A stretch of DNA of 64,000 nucleotides from Burkholderia sp. Ax-1724 (GTDB taxonomy: Bacteria; Pseudomonadota; Gammaproteobacteria; Burkholderiales; Burkholderiaceae): assembly GCF_011752995.1 (NCBI RefSeq), contig NZ_VWWL01000001.1, positions 186,001 through 250,000 of the forward strand, written 5' to 3'. The position numbers were made by a program, and so were the translations under genes. How positions within the stretch are numbered: the stretch's first letter is position 1; each line of letters begins with the position of its first letter. The notes beneath the pieces were generated by a model. That model ran no database searches. It saw only the letters and a program-made list of their open reading frames with translations, and was not told where the DNA came from. Positions 1-8,972 of the stretch are shown piece after piece.

Positions 1-58
1 GTCGGTGGACATCGGGAAAACGAGACTTGAAATCGGCGGGAAGGCGTGATTCTCCCAT
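1..58 (-). CDS. Possible 5' end of a gene leaving the window
   Basis: On the minus strand an ATG at 58-56 opens a frame that stays open for 19 codons to the window edge (begins MGESRLPADFKSRF). An AGGGG sequence lies about ten bases upstream of it. The divergent position relative to xdhA would suit a separate transcription unit. The piece is too short to recognise a family and may be chance. Confidence 0.25.
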   Translation of the reverse strand, partial: MGESRLPADFKSRFPDVHR

Positions 59-401
59 GGAACCGATCCCCTTGCAGAGTTTGCTCAAAAATCGGTCAGA
101 TCGACCGGCCTGCCGGATTCATATAAAGGTCCGTTTTGCCGTGCCGGCGTGGGCTTGCAGGGGCTGCGAGCCGGCACCTGTCGTTACCCTGAGTGGCAAT
201 AAATCAATAAAAAATATACAAAAGTGGCAAAAATACATTGCCAACATAAGCACGGTGCCACGCAAATTCATCCCGATATCGTCTTGCGGATATGTCCCGC
301 ATGCGAATCGCGCTATGGGTTGCCTTTATTGACGGTGATAGTTTTCGAATCATCGCCGTGGCGCGTGCGCGCGGGCACCCAACAGAAGAGAGCAACGAGA
401 C
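59..401. other. Leader region of the xdh operon
   Basis: This stretch has no convincing gene. It should carry the promoter of xdhA. One short inverted repeat, CGGTC-N5-GACCG at 93-107, is the only operator-like element seen. The part nearest xdhA is more AT-rich than the gene itself. Confidence 0.4.
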
Positions 402-1919
402 ATGACTGAGCCGATCCGCTTCTATCACCGCAACGCGATCCGCGAGATCAAAGACGCGCCCGTCACCCGCACGGTGTTGCAGTATCTGCGCGAGGACGCG
501 CATTGCACCGGCACCAAGGAAGGCTGCGCGGAGGGCGACTGCGGCGCCTGCACGGTCGTGATCGGCGAGCGCAACGCGGCGGGCGGCGTCGACTTCAAGG
601 CGGTCAACGCCTGCATCCAGTTCGTGCCGACGCTCGACGGCCGCGCGCTCTTCACGGTCGAAGACCTGCGTCAGCCGGACGGCGCGCTGCATCCGGTGCA
701 GCAGGCGATGGTCGATTGCCACGGTTCGCAGTGCGGCTTCTGCACGCCGGGCTTCATCATGTCGATGTGGGCGCTCTACGAGAAGCACGGCCACGAACAG
801 GGCTGCGCGAATCGCTCCGTGCCGTCGCGCGAGGCGATCGGCAATGCGCTCACGGGCAATCTGTGCCGCTGCACCGGCTACCGGCCGATCGTCGATGCGG
901 CCGAGCGCATGTTCGAGGCGCCTGCGCCGAAAGCGCCGGTCGACGTGAAGGCGCTGGCCGCCGCGCTGGCATCGATCGAGCGCAGCGAGACGTTCCGCTA
1001 CGAGCACGCCGGCCAGCAATTCGCCGCGCCGCGCACGGTTGCGGCGCTCGCGCAGATCAAGGAACAGGCGCCGGCCGCGCGCATTCTCGCGGGCAGCACC
1101 GACATCGGCCTGTGGGTCACCAAGCAGATGCGCGAGCTCGGCAACCTCGTCTATGTCGGGCAGATCGCCGAGCTGCAAAAGCTCGCAACCGGCGACGACT
1201 GGATCGAAATCGGCGCGGGTGTCAGCGTCGAAAAAGCGTATGCGGAGATCGCGAAGCAGTATCCGGAGCTGACCGAAATGTGGCAGCGCTTCGCCTCGCT
1301 GCCGATCCGCAATGCCGGCACGCTCGGCGGCAATATCGCCAACGGCTCGCCGATCGGCGATTCGATGCCGGGCCTGATCGCGCTCGGCGCGCGCGTGATC
1401 GTGCGCGGCGGCGAGATCGAGCGCGAGATGCCGCTCGAAGACCTGTACCTCGCCTATCAGAAGAAGGACATGGCCGAGCACGAGTTCGTGGTCGGCCTGA
1501 AGGTGCCGACGCGCGGCGGCGCGCGCGCGAACCTGCGCTTTCGCACCTACAAGCTCTCGAAGCGTTTCGATTCGGATATCTCGGCTGTCTGCGCGGCGTT
1601 CTCGTTCATCGCCGATGGCGACGTGATCCGCGAGCCGCGCATCGCGTTCGGCGGCATGGCCGCGACGCCGAAGCGCGCGCTCCATGCCGAAGCCGTGCTG
1701 CGCGATGCCGAATGGCACGAGGCGACCGCGCAGGCCGCGATGCTCGCGCTCGGCAACGACTATGCGCCGCTCACCGATATGCGCGCGACCAGCGACTATC
1801 GCCTCGAAGCGGCGAAGAACACGCTGTACCGCTTCTGGCTCGAAACGCGCACGAATCGTCCGCTGCCGAAGAACGCGCTCGACGTGCGCGCGGTCGCGCC
1901 GGCCGGCGCGAGTGCTTGA
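402..1919 (+). CDS. xdhA: Xanthine dehydrogenase small subunit (2Fe-2S and FAD)
   Basis: This 505-residue protein is the electron-transfer subunit of a bacterial xanthine dehydrogenase, which oxidises hypoxanthine and xanthine to urate. An N-terminal ferredoxin-like domain carries the first iron-sulfur cysteines (CTGTKEGCAEGDCGAC, about residues 31-46). A second domain has CGFCTPGF and LCRCTGYRP, the paired cysteine motifs of the other 2Fe-2S cluster. From about residue 210 follows the FAD-binding half (ILAGSTDIGLW, then NAGTLGGNIANGSPIGDS) and the CO-dehydrogenase flavoprotein C-terminal fold. The length fits XdhA. xdhB begins 46 bases downstream, so the genes should be co-transcribed. Confidence 0.96.
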   Translation: MTEPIRFYHRNAIREIKDAPVTRTVLQYLREDAHCTGTKEGCAEGDCGACTVVIGERNAAGGVDFKAVNACIQFVPTLDGRALFTVEDLRQPDGALHPVQQAMVDCHGSQCGFCTPGFIMSMWALYEKHGHEQGCANRSVPSREAIGNALTGNLCRCTGYRPIVDAAERMFEAPAPKAPVDVKALAAALASIERSETFRYEHAGQQFAAPRTVAALAQIKEQAPAARILAGSTDIGLWVTKQMRELGNLVYVGQIAELQKLATGDDWIEIGAGVSVEKAYAEIAKQYPELTEMWQRFASLPIRNAGTLGGNIANGSPIGDSMPGLIALGARVIVRGGEIEREMPLEDLYLAYQKKDMAEHEFVVGLKVPTRGGARANLRFRTYKLSKRFDSDISAVCAAFSFIADGDVIREPRIAFGGMAATPKRALHAEAVLRDAEWHEATAQAAMLALGNDYAPLTDMRATSDYRLEAAKNTLYRFWLETRTNRPLPKNALDVRAVAPAGASA

Positions 1920-1965
1920 GCCCGGCGAGCCCAACGCGCGCTTAAGAAATACGGAGAACACCACA

Positions 1966-4341
1966 ATGAACCAGCAAGCCGAACCGTTCCTGAACGAGCT
2001 TCAGGACCTCGACGACTTCACCCAGGTCCACGTCTCGCGTCCGCATGAATCGGCGCATCTGCACGTGAGCGGCCGCGCGACCTATACCGACGATATCCCC
2101 GAACTGGCCGGCACGCTGCACGCGGCGCTCGGGCTCTCGGCGAAGGCGCACGCGAAGCTCGTATCGATCTCGCTCGACAAGGTGCGCGCGACGCCCGGCG
2201 TGGTCGCGGTCTTTACCGCCGACGACATCCCCGGCGTCAACGACGTCGGCCCGATCGTCCATGGCGACGATCCGATTCTCGCCAACGGTGTCGTGCAATA
2301 CGTCGGCCAGCCGATCTTTATCGTGGTCGCGACCTCGCACGAGGCGGCGCGGCTCGGCGCGCGCCGCGCCGAGGTGGTCTACGAGGAGCTGCCGGCGGTG
2401 CTGACCGCGCAGCAGGCGCGTGCCGCGAACCAGTTCGTGCTGCCGCCGATGAAGCTCGCGCGCGGCGATGCCGGCACGAGGATCGCGCGTGCCGCGCGTC
2501 GCGAGGCCGGCGAGATGCTGCTCGGCGGCCAGGAGCAGTTCTATCTCGAAGGGCAGATTTCGTACGCGGTGCCGAAGGACGACGACGGCATGCACGTCTA
2601 CTGCTCGACGCAGCATCCGACCGAAATGCAGCACCTCGTCGCGCATGCGCTCGGCGTTGCTTCGCATAACGTATTGATCGAATGCCGGCGCATGGGCGGC
2701 GGCTTCGGCGGCAAGGAATCGCAGTCGGCGCTGTTCGCCTGCTGCGCGGCACTCGCCGCGTGGAAGCTGCTGTGCCCGGTCAAACTGCGCCCGGACCGCG
2801 ACGACGACATGATGGTCACCGGCAAGCGCCACGATTTCCACTACACATACGAAGTGGGCTACGACGAAGAGGGCGTGATCGACGGCGTCGCGGTCGACAT
2901 GACTTCGCGCTGCGGCTTTTCCGCCGATCTGTCCGGCCCGGTGATGACGCGCGCGCTGTGCCACTTCGACAATGCGTACTGGCTCTCCGACGTGTCGATC
3001 GACGGCTTCTGCGGCAAGACCAACACGCAGTCGAACACGGCGTTTCGCGGCTTCGGCGGCCCGCAGGGCGCGTTCGCGATCGAGTACATCATCGACAACG
3101 TCGCGCGCTCGGTCGGCCTCGATGCGCTCGACGTGCGCCGCCGCAATCTGTACGGCAAGACCGAGCGCAACCAGACGCCGTACGGCCAGGTGGTCGAAGA
3201 CAACGTGATTCACGAGTTGATCGACGAGCTCGAAGCGACGAGCGATTACCGCGCGCGCCGCAAGGAGATCGACGAGTTCAACGCGAACAACGAGGTCCTG
3301 AAGAAAGGGCTTGCGCTGACGCCGGTCAAGTTCGGCATCGCGTTCAACGTCACGCACTTCAACCAGGCCGGCGCACTCGTACACATCTATACCGATGGCT
3401 CGGTGCTCGTGAATCATGGCGGCACCGAAATGGGCCAGGGACTCAACACGAAGGTCGCGCAGGTCGTCGCGCATGAACTAGGCGTGGGCTTCAACCGCAT
3501 TCGCGTGACCGCGACCGATACGAGCAAGGTCGCCAATACGTCGGCGACGGCGGCTTCGACCGGTTCCGATCTGAACGGCAAGGCCGCCCAGGACGCCGCG
3601 CACCAGCTGCGCGAACGGCTTGCTGCGTTCGCCGCCGACCGCTACGGCGCGGGCCGCGTCAACGCATCGGACGTGCGCTTCGTGCACGACCGCCTGGTGG
3701 TGGGCGACGTGGCCGTGCCGTTCGAGGAAGTGGTCGCGAAGGCTTACCTCGCGCGCATTCAGTTGTGGTCCGACGGTTTCTACGCGACGCCCAAGCTCTA
3801 CTGGGATCAGTCGAAACTGCAGGGCCGGCCGTTCTATTACTACTCGTACGGCGCGGCGGTGTCGGAAGTCGTGATCGACACGCTGACCGGCGAGATGCGT
3901 GTGCTGCGCGCCGATGCGCTGCACGACGTGGGCGCGTCGCTGAATCCGGCGCTCGACGTGGGCCAGGTGGAAGGCGCGTTCATTCAGGGCATGGGCTGGC
4001 TTACCACTGAGGAGTTGTGGTGGAACGCGGGCGGCAAGCTGATGACGCATGCGCCGTCGACCTACAAGATTCCGACCGTCAACGACGTGCCGCCGGTTTT
4101 CAACGTTCGGCTCTTCAAGAACCGTAATGTCGAGGACAGCATCCATCGTTCGAAGGCGACCGGCGAGCCCCCGTTGCTGCTGCCGTTCTCGGTGTTCTTC
4201 GCGGTGCGCGACGCGGTCTCGGCGGTCGGCGGCCACCAGGTCAATCCGCCGCTCAATGCGCCCGCGACCAGCGAGGAAATCCTCAAGGCAGTGGGCGTGG
4301 TGCGTGCTGCTACCACGGCCGCGCGGCAGGTGTCACAGTGA
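1966..4341 (+). CDS. xdhB: Xanthine dehydrogenase molybdopterin-binding large subunit
   Basis: This 791-residue protein is the catalytic subunit holding the molybdenum cofactor. The chosen ATG begins MNQQAEPFLNEL and follows a GGAG sequence; the frame is open further upstream but that part overlaps xdhA. The domain order is the aldehyde oxidase/xanthine dehydrogenase a/b hammerhead (about residues 35-145) and then the molybdopterin domain. Visible motifs include RMGGGFGGKES and NTAFRGFGGPQG, both typical of the pterin-binding region, and the C-terminal ATGEPPLLLPFSVFFA. It pairs with XdhA, and the downstream xdhC should help insert the cofactor. The length is normal for bacterial XdhB. Confidence 0.96.
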   Translation: MNQQAEPFLNELQDLDDFTQVHVSRPHESAHLHVSGRATYTDDIPELAGTLHAALGLSAKAHAKLVSISLDKVRATPGVVAVFTADDIPGVNDVGPIVHGDDPILANGVVQYVGQPIFIVVATSHEAARLGARRAEVVYEELPAVLTAQQARAANQFVLPPMKLARGDAGTRIARAARREAGEMLLGGQEQFYLEGQISYAVPKDDDGMHVYCSTQHPTEMQHLVAHALGVASHNVLIECRRMGGGFGGKESQSALFACCAALAAWKLLCPVKLRPDRDDDMMVTGKRHDFHYTYEVGYDEEGVIDGVAVDMTSRCGFSADLSGPVMTRALCHFDNAYWLSDVSIDGFCGKTNTQSNTAFRGFGGPQGAFAIEYIIDNVARSVGLDALDVRRRNLYGKTERNQTPYGQVVEDNVIHELIDELEATSDYRARRKEIDEFNANNEVLKKGLALTPVKFGIAFNVTHFNQAGALVHIYTDGSVLVNHGGTEMGQGLNTKVAQVVAHELGVGFNRIRVTATDTSKVANTSATAASTGSDLNGKAAQDAAHQLRERLAAFAADRYGAGRVNASDVRFVHDRLVVGDVAVPFEEVVAKAYLARIQLWSDGFYATPKLYWDQSKLQGRPFYYYSYGAAVSEVVIDTLTGEMRVLRADALHDVGASLNPALDVGQVEGAFIQGMGWLTTEELWWNAGGKLMTHAPSTYKIPTVNDVPPVFNVRLFKNRNVEDSIHRSKATGEPPLLLPFSVFFAVRDAVSAVGGHQVNPPLNAPATSEEILKAVGVVRAATTAARQVSQ

Positions 4342-4364
4342 GTGTCGAGTTGCGGGAGCGCAGT

Positions 4365-5018
4365 ATGGAAGCATGCCTCACTCATCTCGTGCGCGGCACG
4401 AGCGCACCGGGCGACGGCTCGGCAGTGCGGATCGGCCGGCGCTGCGCCGCGTCGGAGCTTGAACCGCGACCGGCGCCGATGCATATCGTGCTGTTCGGCG
4501 CGGGGCACGTCGGGCATGCGCTCGTGAAGCTGCTCGGCAGTCTGCCGTGCGTGGTGCAGTGGGTCGATGAACGCGACGAACTGTTCCCCGACGAAACGCC
4601 GCCCAACGTGCAGATCGAGGCGACCGACACGCCCGAGGCGATCGTCGACGCGGCGCCGCCCGGTGCCTGGTTTCTCGTGATGACGCACAACCATGCGCTC
4701 GATTTTTCGCTCGCGGCGCGCATCATGCGGCGGCGCGATTTCAGCTACTTCGGCATGATCGGCTCGAAGACGAAGCGCGTGAAATTCGAGCGGCGTCTGC
4801 TCGATCGCGGCGTCGAGCTCGAGCGGCTCGTGGAGATGACGTGTCCGATCGGCGTCGAGGGGATCGTCGATAAAGCGCCGGCGGCGATTGCGATTGCCGT
4901 GTGCGCGCAGTTGCTGCGGTTGAGGACGCAGCGGGCTACCGCGGCACCGGTTGACGGGCAGGTGCGGATTCGCGACGCGGATGTTAGCGAGCGGGCCGTC
5001 GTGCCGGCCACGGCGTAA
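4365..5018 (+). CDS. xdhC: Short XdhC-type molybdenum cofactor insertion protein
   Basis: XdhC proteins bind molybdenum cofactor and deliver it to XdhB. The Rossmann-like C-terminal domain is clear: HIVLFGAGHVGHALVKLL, VMTHNHALDFSL, YFGMIGSKTKR and the CPIG segment. The family is usually about 300 residues, with an N-terminal XdhC/CoxI domain. Here only about 38 residues precede the Rossmann domain, and no CoxI domain is seen. The ATG at 4365 follows GGGAG at good spacing and gives MEACLTHLV; a GTG at 4338 overlapping the xdhB stop is an alternative start. The reading frame is intact, so this looks like an in-frame loss rather than a frameshift. Family certain, full function uncertain. Confidence 0.85.
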   Translation: MEACLTHLVRGTSAPGDGSAVRIGRRCAASELEPRPAPMHIVLFGAGHVGHALVKLLGSLPCVVQWVDERDELFPDETPPNVQIEATDTPEAIVDAAPPGAWFLVMTHNHALDFSLAARIMRRRDFSYFGMIGSKTKRVKFERRLLDRGVELERLVEMTCPIGVEGIVDKAPAAIAIAVCAQLLRLRTQRATAAPVDGQVRIRDADVSERAVVPATA

Positions 5019-5094
5019 AGCAGGGCACCGTTACGGCAAGACCACGGCACGGTCGCGGCACGATGACGGCGCAAGGAGTTTGCGCGAGCGTTCG

Positions 5095-5133
5095 ATGAGG
5101 CCGGCGTTTATGCGCCGGCCTCATCGCTTTTTT
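5095..5133 (+). terminator. Rho-independent terminator of xdhABC
   Basis: A perfect 12-bp GC-rich stem (5095-5106 paired with 5113-5124, loop TTTATG) is followed by a T run at 5128-5133. It lies just after xdhC. It also overlaps the last codons and stop of the convergent LysR gene. Confidence 0.88.
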
Positions 5134-6187
5134 GCGGCGGCGTTTTCGCCTGGGCTGTCGCGCGGCCTTTCGTCTCGGCTTCCGTGCGTGCTTCTGTCCG
5201 CACTTCCGTCGCCACGGCCGTGCGCACCCTCGGCGACCCCGGCTTCGCGCGCGGCATTTTCCGCGCGACCAGTTCATCCGATACCCCGGACATCAACGTT
5301 CTCAGCCAGCCGACGTCGCTCGGCCGATCCGGCTGCGGATGCCAGAGCTGATAGCACCGGATGCGCGGAAACGCGATCGGCACCTCGACGACCGCGAGCG
5401 GCAGCATGCTCGCGTAGTGCATCGCGAAGCGGCGCGTCGTCGTGAAGATCAGGTCCGATTGCAGCAGCGTTTGCGGCACGAGCCCGAAGTAGGGCAGCGT
5501 CGCGACGATGCGCCGCTCGGCGCGTGCTCGCGCGAAGCCGGTGTCGATCGCGCCGCCGCGCGCGCCGCTATACGGCGTCGGCGCGAGATGCGGCGCGGCC
5601 AGATACGCTTCGCGCGTGAGCGGCGCGCGCGTCAACGGATGATCGGCGCGCATCATGCACACGACGGTATCGGCGAACAGGTCGCTGCGCTCGAAGCGCG
5701 GATCGGGCTTCGGCCAGTTGCCGATCACGAGATCGAGTTCGCCGGCGTCGAGCGCGGCCGCATGATCGAGCAGCGGTCCCAGCGATTCGATTTCGAGCCG
5801 CGCGTGCGGTGCCGCTTCGCGAAACCGCGCGATCACGGTCGGCATGAAGAAGTCGTTCAGATAATCGGGCGCGGCGACGCGAAAGGTGCGGCGCGAGCGG
5901 CCCGGATCGAAGTCGCCGTGCGGCGTGGCGACGAAATCGACGTCGCGTAGCACGCGTTGCGCGGCCGCGAGCAGCGACTCGCCGTATTCGGTCGGCACCA
6001 TGCCCGACTTGCCGCGCACCAGAATCGGATCGCCGAGCGTTTCGCGCAGCTTGCGCAGCGCGGTGCTGATCGCGGGCTGGGTCTGGTTCAGACGCTGCGC
6101 GGTCTGCGTGACGCTGCGCTCGACGAGCAGCGTGCGCAGCACGCGCACGAGCCAGATATCGAGTGAGGCGGCGGCGGTGTCGTCCAT
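5108..6187 (-). CDS. LysR-family transcriptional regulator
   Basis: A 359-residue regulator. The N-terminal winged helix-turn-helix is typical (SVTQTAQRLNQTQPAIS followed by LRKLRETLGDPILVR). The co-inducer-binding domain follows from about residue 80 (FRVAAPDYLNDFF). The start MDDTAAASLDI was chosen because LysR proteins begin close to the helix-turn-helix; 14 more codons are open upstream. The last 45 or so residues are a charged low-complexity tail with repeated TEVRTEARTEAET-like steps, which is not part of the family fold. It converges with xdhABC, so control of purine use is possible but not shown. The nearby palindrome at 6271 may be its operator. Confidence 0.88.
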   Translation of the reverse strand: MDDTAAASLDIWLVRVLRTLLVERSVTQTAQRLNQTQPAISTALRKLRETLGDPILVRGKSGMVPTEYGESLLAAAQRVLRDVDFVATPHGDFDPGRSRRTFRVAAPDYLNDFFMPTVIARFREAAPHARLEIESLGPLLDHAAALDAGELDLVIGNWPKPDPRFERSDLFADTVVCMMRADHPLTRAPLTREAYLAAPHLAPTPYSGARGGAIDTGFARARAERRIVATLPYFGLVPQTLLQSDLIFTTTRRFAMHYASMLPLAVVEVPIAFPRIRCYQLWHPQPDRPSDVGWLRTLMSGVSDELVARKMPRAKPGSPRVRTAVATEVRTEARTEAETKGRATAQAKTPPQKSDEAGA

Positions 6188-6522
6188 GATGAAAGCGTGG
6201 CGCGGGCGGTCCGGGGCGGCGTGAAGCATGATGCGGGGGCCGTCCGCCGCGCGGCGCGTGCGTGAATACGAAGGTTATAACCTTAGGCCCGTTTGCGGGT
6301 GAGCGGCATAGCGGGCGCGGTATGGCGGGCATCAGCGCAGCGGGTTGCCGTGGTGGCTTCGCGCGAACTGAGGCAGGCAGCAAAGCCGCGATGCCGTGAC
6401 GCCGGTGTGGAAGCGGGAAGCCGGCACCCGAACCTCCTGAGGCTTGCAATGCGACTCACCCCATGCCGCCCGCCGGCCGCGCACATGCGTTCATGCCGGC
6501 TCATAGGCACACTCGTGCTCGT
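6188..6522. other. Intergenic region upstream of the LysR gene
   Basis: No gene is supported here. It carries the 14-bp palindrome at 6271-6284 and presumably the LysR promoter. The genes on both sides are on the minus strand. Confidence 0.5.
6271..6284. promoter_or_regulatory. Perfect palindrome, candidate LysR operator
   Basis: AAGGTTATAACCTT is a perfect 14-bp palindrome 84 bases upstream of the LysR start codon. Dyad-symmetric, AT-centred sites in this position are typical of LysR autoregulation. The assignment is by position and symmetry only. Confidence 0.45.
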
Positions 6523-7182
6523 CTACGTCTTCTCGACCGGCTTGTCCGGCAGCCCCCACGGTAGCGAACTGATCCGCTTCACCTCGCGCGACTCGAGCCA
6601 GTTCGGCGTGCGCGCGCAGTACAGCACCATCGGCAGCGCGTCCTCGCCCCAGAACAGCTGGTCGTTCAGACGAAACGTCGGCACGCCGTACACGCCGAGG
6701 CTGATCGCGTCGGCGGTATTGCGCTGCAACTGCGCCTTCGCGGCCTCGCTCCGGATCAGTTCGGGGCCGTCCGGCTGGCCGACGCGTGCGCACAGTTCGG
6801 CGAAGGCTTCGTCGCTCGACGGATCGCGTCCCTCGCGCCAGATGAAGCGGAAAATCTCGCGCACGAACTGGACGTCGCCGTTCGCGGCCGTGGCGAGCAG
6901 CAGCGGTTTCATCGAATCGAACGGATGCGCGGGCGGCATCCTGTACGGAATGCCGAGCTGTTCCGCGCGAAACAGCGCGTGCCGGTACATGAACGTGCGC
7001 TTGGCGGGCACGCTGTACGCCGAGCGCTGGCCCCAGTGGCGATACAGATCGTTCAGCACGACCGGCGTGAACGCGAAGTCGAAGCCGGGCCATTTGTCGT
7101 GTTGCTCGAGCAACAGGTAGGTGAACGGCGAGACGAAATCGTAGAACCACAGCGGCTGTTGGGCGTCGATGCCAACGGTCAT
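6523..7182 (-). CDS. DsbA-like / 2-hydroxychromene-2-carboxylate isomerase family protein
   Basis: A 219-residue protein of the thioredoxin-fold group that includes 2-hydroxychromene-2-carboxylate isomerases and kappa-class glutathione transferases. The N-terminus LWFYDFVSPFTYLLLEQH matches the family's opening strand, with a Ser-Pro-Phe motif where DsbA has its CXXC. The C-terminal segment GVYGVPTFRLNDQLFWGEDAL is the cis-proline (GVPTF) region. There is no catalytic CXXC, so glutathione-dependent isomerase or transferase chemistry is more likely than disulfide exchange. The substrate cannot be read from the neighbourhood. It is likely cytoplasmic, as no signal peptide is seen. Confidence 0.82.
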   Translation of the reverse strand: MTVGIDAQQPLWFYDFVSPFTYLLLEQHDKWPGFDFAFTPVVLNDLYRHWGQRSAYSVPAKRTFMYRHALFRAEQLGIPYRMPPAHPFDSMKPLLLATAANGDVQFVREIFRFIWREGRDPSSDEAFAELCARVGQPDGPELIRSEAAKAQLQRNTADAISLGVYGVPTFRLNDQLFWGEDALPMVLYCARTPNWLESREVKRISSLPWGLPDKPVEKT

Positions 7183-7403
7183 AAATGTCTCCCGGGTACC
7201 TGCTTCAGGACGGCGCGGACGGTGCGTCTGCTATTCCGTCGAAATCGTAACGATCTTACGCGGTGCGGCCCGCGCTTGCACCGGTCGATATCCCCTGGTG
7301 CAAGCGGGGCGCCGGTTTGCGCGGCTGCGTGCGGTGAACGAGGGGCAAGCCGCGCTGGTGCGAAAGGCATTCGAGGCGCGGGTGGCGCCGGCCTGCCGTG
7401 TGT

Positions 7404-8972
7404 TCAGTCTTTAAGGTCGCCGTCCGCTTCGCCGCTGCCGCGCGGATCTGCGCCGCTCTCCGCGTTCCGGCTCGTGCGGCCGCTGGTGTCGCCGCTGGTG
7501 TCGCCGTTTGCGGCACGGCTTGCGCGCTCGTCCGCGGCAACCGTCGGTCCCGTCGCCGGCTCCGTCGCGGCTTGCGCTGTCCGGCCGTCCGCTTCATCCG
7601 TGTCGTCGACCTCGTCCAGCACGCCTTGCGTGTCGCGGCTCGCCATGAGCCGCCGCCGCACGAAGCCGATGTGCTCGCGCAGCACGTAGAACTGGTCCGC
7701 GTAGGCGAGCGGCATTTTCATGCCGTTGACCGAGTCCTCGATCGTGTCGAGCCGCTCGATCAGCGAGGTGCGCTCGGCGGCCGAATGCTCGCTGAGCGCG
7801 CTGCGCTCGATCGCGATCAGCGAGCCGTACCAGCGATAGATGCGCGACTTGACCCGCCATGCGTAAAGCCCCGGCACGACGCGCAGCGCCGGCACGAGCA
7901 ACACGATCAGCGGCACCACGACCACGAGCAGCCGGTCGGCGAGGCTTGCGATCCAGAACGGCAGCGTCCGGTACAGGAAGCTCTTGCCCGACTTGTAGTA
8001 GCGCGCGGCGTCGTCGGAGAGCGGGAAGTCGTGCGCGATCGGCGCGGGGAATTCGCCGGCGTGCTGCATGACCGTCGCGTGGCCGTGCACCTCGCGCGCG
8101 GCTTCGATCAGCAGATCGGAGAGAGCGGGATGCAGCGAGTCGCGCGCGACGAACTCGGCGGTCGGCGCGACGATGTTGATCGAGTTCGCCGGCAGGTTTT
8201 GGCCGAGGTCCAGCGAACCCATCGGTATCTTCAGCTGGGTCAGATACGGAAAGCGGCGTGTGTACGCGTCGGCCTGCGTGAAATCGTAGAAGCGGATGTT
8301 CTGCGTGCGGTAAAGCTTGCCCATCACGGCGGGCTGCGCCGAGTCGCCGGCGAGAAAGGCCGCGTCGATCTTGCCGTCGATCAGCGCGTTGGCGGCTTCG
8401 TCGCCCGAGAGCGGCAGCAGCCTGGTCGCCCCGCCCGGCACGATGCCGTTGGCCTTGAGCAGCGCGAGCGCGAGTTCGCGCGTGCCACTGCCTTCGGCGC
8501 CGATCGCGAGCCGCTGGCCCTTGAACTCGGAGAGCCACTGCACGGGCGCGCCGCGATAGAAGATCGCGAGCGGCACGTAGGCGACGCTGCCGAGCGACAT
8601 CAGATCCTTGCCCGCCGTGCCGGGCGTGACGCCGCTCTGCACGAAGCCGACGTCGACGTTCGAATTCGGGTCCGAGAGCCGCTTGAGGTTTTCGAGCGAG
8701 CCCTGCGAGTCCAGCACGTTCAGCGTGATGCGGTTGCGCGCGAGGATCGTCTTGTACTTCTGCGCGGCGTTCCAGAACGTGCTGCCGACGGGGCCGGCGC
8801 TGATCGTCAGCGTGCTCGGCGGTGCGGGCTGGATGAGCCGCACGGCGGCCCAGATCGCGACGATGGCGAGCAGCACGAGTGGCCCGAACGACACCGCGAG
8901 GTCGCGCCACGAGATCGCGACGAAACGGGCGACAAGACGAGGGGGACGGGTGCGGCCGGTGGCTGGCTTCAT
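7404..8972 (-). CDS. TAXI-family (TRAP-type) solute-binding protein, membrane-anchored
   Basis: A 522-residue protein. The start MKPATGRTRPPRL was chosen since the long open frame upstream has no family sequence. One membrane segment lies near residues 30-48 (SFGPLVLLAIVAIWAAVRL). It is followed by a periplasmic TAXI/NMT1-like binding domain (TISAGPVGSTFWNAAQKY, then VDVGFVQSGVT and IGAEGSGTRELALALLKANG). A second membrane segment lies near residues 333-355 (RLLVVVVPLIVLLVPALRV). The tail after about residue 450 is low-complexity (DTSGDTSGRTS). Typical TAXI proteins are about 320 residues and soluble; this is the longer double-anchored form. No TRAP permease lies next to it. Confidence 0.8.
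   Translation of the reverse strand: MKPATGRTRPPRLVARFVAISWRDLAVSFGPLVLLAIVAIWAAVRLIQPAPPSTLTISAGPVGSTFWNAAQKYKTILARNRITLNVLDSQGSLENLKRLSDPNSNVDVGFVQSGVTPGTAGKDLMSLGSVAYVPLAIFYRGAPVQWLSEFKGQRLAIGAEGSGTRELALALLKANGIVPGGATRLLPLSGDEAANALIDGKIDAAFLAGDSAQPAVMGKLYRTQNIRFYDFTQADAYTRRFPYLTQLKIPMGSLDLGQNLPANSINIVAPTAEFVARDSLHPALSDLLIEAAREVHGHATVMQHAGEFPAPIAHDFPLSDDAARYYKSGKSFLYRTLPFWIASLADRLLVVVVPLIVLLVPALRVVPGLYAWRVKSRIYRWYGSLIAIERSALSEHSAAERTSLIERLDTIEDSVNGMKMPLAYADQFYVLREHIGFVRRRLMASRDTQGVLDEVDDTDEADGRTAQAATEPATGPTVAADERASRAANGDTSGDTSGRTSRNAESGADPRGSGEADGDLKD

Noticed and set aside
204..1964. Long open frame of 586 codons on the strand opposite xdhA
   Set aside because: The translation is Arg/Ala/His-rich with no domain. 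GC-rich genes with strong third-position bias commonly leave the antisense strand open. xdhA on the plus strand is unmistakable.
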